Assembly (NCBI RefSeq): GCF_036662795.1
Contig: NZ_JBAFWZ010000004.1
Span: forward strand, 62,001-126,000
Direction: 5' to 3'
Length of the DNA stretch: 64,000 nt
DNA from: Lysinibacillus_B sp036662795
Lineage (GTDB): Bacteria; Bacillota; Bacilli; Bacillales_A; Planococcaceae
Each line of letters starts with the position of its first letter. Position 1 is the first letter of the stretch. Below, one piece after another: positions 60,167-64,000 of the stretch. Under the pieces are notes generated by a model. The model saw nothing but the letters and a program-made list of their open reading frames with translations. It was not told the DNA's origin and searched no databases. A program made the translations under genes and the position numbers.

Positions 60167-61270
60167 TTATTCTTTATTTTTCTCTAGTACATTTATGCCA
60201 ATCCCCATTAATATTACAGTTAAAAACAATAGTAAACTTAGTGGCTGCAATATTTGAGTCAACTCCCCACCATTTATCGTTACACCCTTTAATATTTCTA
60301 AGCCGTAAGTAATTGGTGAAATATAAGATAAAGCGAGTATAACTTTTGAAGTAACAATTTCTAATGGCCAATAGGCGCCACCAAGCATAGCAAATGGAAC
60401 AGCAATAACCGTCATTACGGCATTAAACTTACCAGGCGTATTCGTAATGGATGCCACAAAAATTGACAAGGCAACGATACAAAGTAAATACGGAATGACC
60501 GCTACTAAGCTTAGTAAAAATCCTCCATAAAAGTCGACATCCACTATAAAGTAAAAAATACTAAACACGAGCACGACTTGCAAATAACCCAATAAGAATG
60601 TATAAGCTAAATTTGCCACGTAAATTTCAGCTTTGTGAATCGTCGAAACAATTAATCGATTCCAAATCCCATTTCTACGCTCCATCACAATATGATTGAC
60701 GCCATTTGCGATCGTATATATGACCATAAATAGTGTAAATCCAAATAAACTATGAAGCTTACCATCCCATTTAAAATCGTCTTCTTTTTGGAAGTTGGTA
60801 TACTGGATAAGAAACGATGGAGAAGATTTCGATCTAACAAGAATCGATGTAATTTGCTCCTTTTGCTCTTCCGGGAATGATTGAAGGATCGCCTCATGTT
60901 GGAGCATTTCATTATAGATGATATTTAACTCATTTTGTAGCAGTGTAGCATTCATAAAATCCAAAGAAACAAGAAGCTCATAGTTTGACTCCTGCAAAAA
61001 GAGCGCTACATCAACTTCCCCAGAATCTACTCTTTCCTTTGCTTCCTTTTTAGAATACAGGGTGAATTCATAATTAACGAGCCCATCCAATTTATTTACT
61101 ATCTTTTCAGTTGTCGTCTCATCCAATGCTGAATGAACAGCGACAGGTTGTTTTGCCTCTTGCCCAATTCCCATAAAGTAAGCAAATAAACATATAATTA
61201 GTGTTATTGCAATGAAGGCACCTGGCTTTCTTGCCAACAATAAAAATTTTGTTTTTAATATATTCATCAT
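60167..61270 (-). CDS. ABC-2 type exporter permease (second)
   Basis: A 367-residue permease: an N-terminal helix (FIAITLIICLFAYFMGIG), an extracytoplasmic domain (about 40-180), then five C-terminal helices with the ABC-2 signature FNAVMTVIAVPFAMLGGAYWPLEIV and LGLE-type loop TYGLEILKGV. It overlaps the first permease gene by 4 bases. The arrangement of regulator, ATPase and two permeases resembles the LnrLMN linearmycin exporter of B. subtilis. Confidence 0.8.
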   Translation of the reverse strand: MMNILKTKFLLLARKPGAFIAITLIICLFAYFMGIGQEAKQPVAVHSALDETTTEKIVNKLDGLVNYEFTLYSKKEAKERVDSGEVDVALFLQESNYELLVSLDFMNATLLQNELNIIYNEMLQHEAILQSFPEEQKEQITSILVRSKSSPSFLIQYTNFQKEDDFKWDGKLHSLFGFTLFMVIYTIANGVNHIVMERRNGIWNRLIVSTIHKAEIYVANLAYTFLLGYLQVVLVFSIFYFIVDVDFYGGFLLSLVAVIPYLLCIVALSIFVASITNTPGKFNAVMTVIAVPFAMLGGAYWPLEIVTSKVILALSYISPITYGLEILKGVTINGGELTQILQPLSLLLFLTVILMGIGINVLEKNKE

Positions 61271-62520
61271 ACGATTCCACCTCTCTTCGGAAACATTAGA
61301 AAGGCGGTACTAAAGATAATGATAGCTAAGCTAGCTAAAGTCCAAATATGCGGGGTAATTTCCGCAATACCCCCACCTTGCTGTAGTGTTAAAAAGCTTT
61401 GCAGGGCGGCCCCATTCGGTGTCAGATTACCAATTTTCGCTAACATCGGAGCGAAGCTATTCAAATTAAAGAAGCTCCCCCCAAAAAAGGCTAGAATTGC
61501 GACAAAGGATGAGCCGAAAACATTAGACGCTTCTGGTGAATTGAATCGATAATTGATGGCAGAAAGCAATGCAGCAATACTACCTACAACAACTGCTATC
61601 ATAAATGTGACAAGTAAATACAACGGCCAAGGATCGTATGATATATCGAATAGAATATGAGCAAAAGCGAATAAAATCGGCATTTGAACCAGTGCTAGTA
61701 GAACTGTGGAAACGATAATAGATAGTAAATATACTACTGGATTTATATTAGCTAGTAGGATTCGATCAAAAATATGGCTTTGTTTTTCTAAAAATGCCAT
61801 CCCAGCCATTGTGCTTGCCCAGTACAAAATAAACATAACACTCATACTGAACGTATAGTACGCACTTGTTGATACTGGCTCATGCTGATTAATTGTTTTG
61901 ACAGACGACGTAAAATCGGCAGTAGGTAATTGAAAGCTATCCCCAATAAATCCGTTTGAAGCAAGTGCTGTCATCATGGTAAATTGTGTTTGATAAGCAT
62001 CTAGTATATTTTTGACAACAGTCGACGTAAGCTGCTTATTTTCATTTAAATACACGTTAAAATCCGGTTTCTCCCCTTCGCCAAACAGCGAATTCAAGTA
62101 TTGCTTTGTAAATCCTTTCGGTATTTCTATAATTGCACCGTAATCCCCTTTTTCGCGCGCTTGGTCTAGCTCGCTCGGGTCAATTTGCGTGACATGGATA
62201 AATTGTTGTATTTCTTCATCCTTAAGTAACCGCTCTGTTAGATTGGATATCGGTAGCGAATTACGAAGACCCTGCTCCGTTTTCTTATCGATTCTTATTA
62301 AATTTGCTTCCTGAAGAAACTTTTGAAACTCCTCTTCCTCATCCTCATGCTGAACAACCGCTACATCGATCTCTATCGTTACGTTACTGCCATCAATTAG
62401 AGATCCTAGTGCAAAGCCAATAATGGAAATGAGTGCGATCGGCATTACTAAAAGAATTAGCAGCTCCTGAGGGCTACGCCAGATTAATGTGATTTCTTTA
62501 CGAATTAGTGAAAAAAACAT
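61267..62520 (-). CDS. ABC-2 type exporter permease (first)
   Basis: A 417-residue permease of the same form: helix 1 (LLILLVMPIALISIIGFALGSLI), a large extracytoplasmic domain (about 45-225), and five helices including VFGSSFVAILAFFGGSFFNLNSF. It is 12 bp after the ATPase gene and overlaps the second permease. The two permeases are paralogues and likely form a heterodimer. Substrate unknown; lipid-like antimicrobials are one possibility by analogy. Confidence 0.8.
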   Translation of the reverse strand: MFFSLIRKEITLIWRSPQELLILLVMPIALISIIGFALGSLIDGSNVTIEIDVAVVQHEDEEEEFQKFLQEANLIRIDKKTEQGLRNSLPISNLTERLLKDEEIQQFIHVTQIDPSELDQAREKGDYGAIIEIPKGFTKQYLNSLFGEGEKPDFNVYLNENKQLTSTVVKNILDAYQTQFTMMTALASNGFIGDSFQLPTADFTSSVKTINQHEPVSTSAYYTFSMSVMFILYWASTMAGMAFLEKQSHIFDRILLANINPVVYLLSIIVSTVLLALVQMPILFAFAHILFDISYDPWPLYLLVTFMIAVVVGSIAALLSAINYRFNSPEASNVFGSSFVAILAFFGGSFFNLNSFAPMLAKIGNLTPNGAALQSFLTLQQGGGIAEITPHIWTLASLAIIIFSTAFLMFPKRGGIV

Positions 62521-62532
62521 CGGTTCTCCCCC

Positions 62533-63465
62533 CTAATTCCTTAATGCGCGCCCAGTTAGATGTAGGAATACATCTTCGAGACTAGGCTCTTCAATATGAA
62601 AGCTTTTTAACGTAACGCTATGCTCTTCACAGAGGGGTAAAAGGATCGGAATAAAATCCGTATTTTTCGCTACATTAAATGAAATATGAGATTCTTTTAC
62701 TCTAATATTTGATAAAACGCTGTGCTTCGTTAGTGCTTGCACAAATTCATTTGAATGCTGCTCTAGCTTGAGTACGATTGTTTTTTCTGAGGATAGGATC
62801 GCCTTAATTTCTTCCTTTGTTCCAGCGGCGATAATCCTACCTTGATCCATAATATAAATACGATCACATAATTCCTCGACCTCTTCCATATAGTGACTCG
62901 TATAAATAATCGCTGTATATGCTTTTTTATTTAAGGTCATAACTGCCTCTAATATGTGATTTCTCGACTGTGGATCGATCCCCACAGTTGGTTCATCCAT
63001 AATTAAATATTCTGGCTCATGAAGTAAGGCTACCCCAATATTTAGGCGTCTTTTCATTCCCCCAGAATAATGCTTCACAAGCTTTTTATGTTCATTCGCT
63101 AAGCCTATTTGCTTTAAAATTTCGTGGATTCTTTCTTTCAAAACATTAGTTGGAATCTTATAGATTTTCCCGAAAAACTCCAAATTTTCTCGTGCAGTAA
63201 GCTCGTCGTATAAGGCAATATCTTGCGGGACGACACCTAACACCTTTCTAAGCGCACTCGGATTTTTCAACATGCTCCGATGCTTCAGCAGCACATCTCC
63301 ACTTGTTGGACTAATTAATGTCGACAGCATTGCAATGGTTGTCGATTTTCCCGCTCCATTGGGTCCTAGTAGCCCAACTATTTCACCCGGCTCTATATAA
63401 AAATTCACTTCATCTACAGCACGAACTTTTTTAAAGTTTTTCGTCAAATTGATCACTTCAATCAT
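62533..63465 (-). CDS. ABC exporter ATP-binding protein
   Basis: A 310-residue ATPase: Walker A GLLGPNGAGKSTTIAML, signature YSGGMKRRLNIGVALLHEP, Walker B YLIMDEPTVGIDPQ, H-loop IIYTSHYMEE. The C-terminal extension (residues 225-310) ending PSLEDVFLHLTGRALRN is typical of drug-exporter ATPases. It precedes the two permease genes in one operon. Confidence 0.92.
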   Translation of the reverse strand: MIEVINLTKNFKKVRAVDEVNFYIEPGEIVGLLGPNGAGKSTTIAMLSTLISPTSGDVLLKHRSMLKNPSALRKVLGVVPQDIALYDELTARENLEFFGKIYKIPTNVLKERIHEILKQIGLANEHKKLVKHYSGGMKRRLNIGVALLHEPEYLIMDEPTVGIDPQSRNHILEAVMTLNKKAYTAIIYTSHYMEEVEELCDRIYIMDQGRIIAAGTKEEIKAILSSEKTIVLKLEQHSNEFVQALTKHSVLSNIRVKESHISFNVAKNTDFIPILLPLCEEHSVTLKSFHIEEPSLEDVFLHLTGRALRN

Positions 63466-63556
63466 TCAAACTACCCCCTTTCCTCTATAGAATATCAATT
63501 TCAAATACGTTCAACGTCTAGCTAGCGTCATAAAGCGATGTGACTGAGGTCATGTT

Positions 63557-64000
63557 TTATACGATTCCATTTCGTACGGCGTAAATAGCTAATTGTGTTC
63601 GGTCTCTTAAATCTAGCTCTCCTAGAATACTTGTAATATGATTTTTTACTGTCCCGATAGATAAAAATAAGGTAGCGGCTATTTCCTTATTGGTTTTTCC
63701 CTCACCAATCAGCTTTAAAATATCCAGCTCCCTGTCTGTTAACTGTAGTAGGTGCTCTTGTTGGATTTGTAAGGGGCTCTTGTGCAATAGTTTCGGCATT
63801 AGCTTCGCAGCAACACCTTCCTGAATCACCATACCTCCTTCTAGTACACTATGAATCCCCGCTAATAGCTTTGCAGGTTCAGATGACTTAACTAGAAAAC
63901 CACTGGCTCCATCCTTTAATGTTTCGTATGCATACTCTTCGTCATCAAAGGTTGTTAAGATGAGTATTTTCATCTTTGGAAAACGGCTTCGAATACGCTT
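63557..64000 (-). CDS. NarL/LuxR-type response regulator, N-terminus beyond the window
   Basis: The frame stays open past the ATG at 63973 to the window edge (IRSRFPKMKILILTTFDDEEYA), which is the middle of a receiver domain, so the true start lies outside. The conserved Thr and the Lys of GFLVKSSEP are present. The C-terminal LuxR helix-turn-helix reads LTDRELDILKLIGEGKTNKEIAATLFLSIGTVKNHITSI. It probably controls the downstream exporter genes, with a kinase gene expected outside the window. Confidence 0.88.
   Translation of the reverse strand, partial: KRIRSRFPKMKILILTTFDDEEYAYETLKDGASGFLVKSSEPAKLLAGIHSVLEGGMVIQEGVAAKLMPKLLHKSPLQIQQEHLLQLTDRELDILKLIGEGKTNKEIAATLFLSIGTVKNHITSILGELDLRDRTQLAIYAVRNGIV

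Noticed and set aside
1..64000. tRNA or rRNA genes, CRISPR arrays, transposases, prophage genes
   Set aside because: None seen on either strand; no direct-repeat arrays with spacers and no cloverleaf candidates stood out.

Overview
The window is chromosomal DNA of a low-GC, endospore-forming Bacillales bacterium. It is most likely a member of the Planococcaceae (Solibacillus/Lysinibacillus-like). The gene order follows the Bacillus subtilis yqgC-to-recO region, with a DUF456 gene, DUF1189 gene, LysM gene, ispG, yqfW, zur, yqfT, nfo, cshB, yqfQ, ispH, yqfO, trmK, cccA, sigA, dnaG, ppsR, ccpN, a glycyl-tRNA synthetase gene and recO all recognisable. That backbone is broken by accessory blocks not expected there. 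The single-chain glycyl-tRNA synthetase and the shared intergenic repeats also fit this family. The taxonomic call is inference from gene content and order.

Layout: 0-4 kb carries a truncated membrane-anchored PIN protein, two small membrane proteins, a LysM protein, ispG and a nucleotidase. 4-8.3 kb is accessory: a lipoprotein, an XRE regulator flanked by two related inverted repeats, and a PAS-GAF-GGDEF-EAL gene broken by one in-frame TAA. 8.3-10.6 kb holds an esterase-like protein whose nucleophile position is Asn, an unknown protein and a TPR protein. 10.7-16 kb is a tightly overlapping cobalamin salvage operon on the minus strand behind a cobalamin riboswitch: adenosyltransferase, substrate-binding lipoprotein, CobU, CobS, CobC-like phosphatase, a CobU-like protein, a CblT-like alpha-ribazole transporter and a CblS-like alpha-ribazole kinase. 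16-25.4 kb holds an ECF sigma factor with a membrane GerMN-like partner, a HlyIII protein, an ABC-F ATPase with an attenuator leader, a second GerMN-like protein, an M48 protease and a Crp-family regulator divergent from an MFS transporter.

25.4-34.4 kb returns to the conserved backbone: a Zur-controlled zinc uptake operon, DUF2624, a GlnR-like regulator with its own GlnR/TnrA box, a DacC-type carboxypeptidase, nfo, cshB, yqfQ and ispH. 35-40 kb is a complete C4-dicarboxylate module (DctR, DctS, DctB, DctP). 40-49.7 kb is yqfO-trmK, cccA, an acyl-CoA dehydrogenase, sigA-dnaG and ccpN-ppsR. 49.8-56 kb contains two T-box leaders, one for glycyl-tRNA synthetase and one for a lone leuA. Between them lies a two-gene membrane system that looks like two diverged CydA-type subunits, the first fused to a c-type cytochrome domain. 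57-64 kb has recO, a CapA-type phosphoesterase, intergenic repeats, and an ABC exporter operon with a NarL-type response regulator cut by the window edge.

The strongest candidate for an under-described system is the CydA-like/cytochrome c pair at 51732-54099. Other notable points are the riboswitch-controlled alpha-ribazole salvage operon, the ABC-F leader with a possible 17-codon peptide and terminator, the nonsense-interrupted EAL gene, the Ser-to-Asn esterase, and an approximately 240-bp intergenic repeat present in two opposite orientations. No rRNA, tRNA, CRISPR array, transposase or prophage gene was seen. Family assignments rest on reading motifs and gene order by eye; no database search or structure prediction was run.
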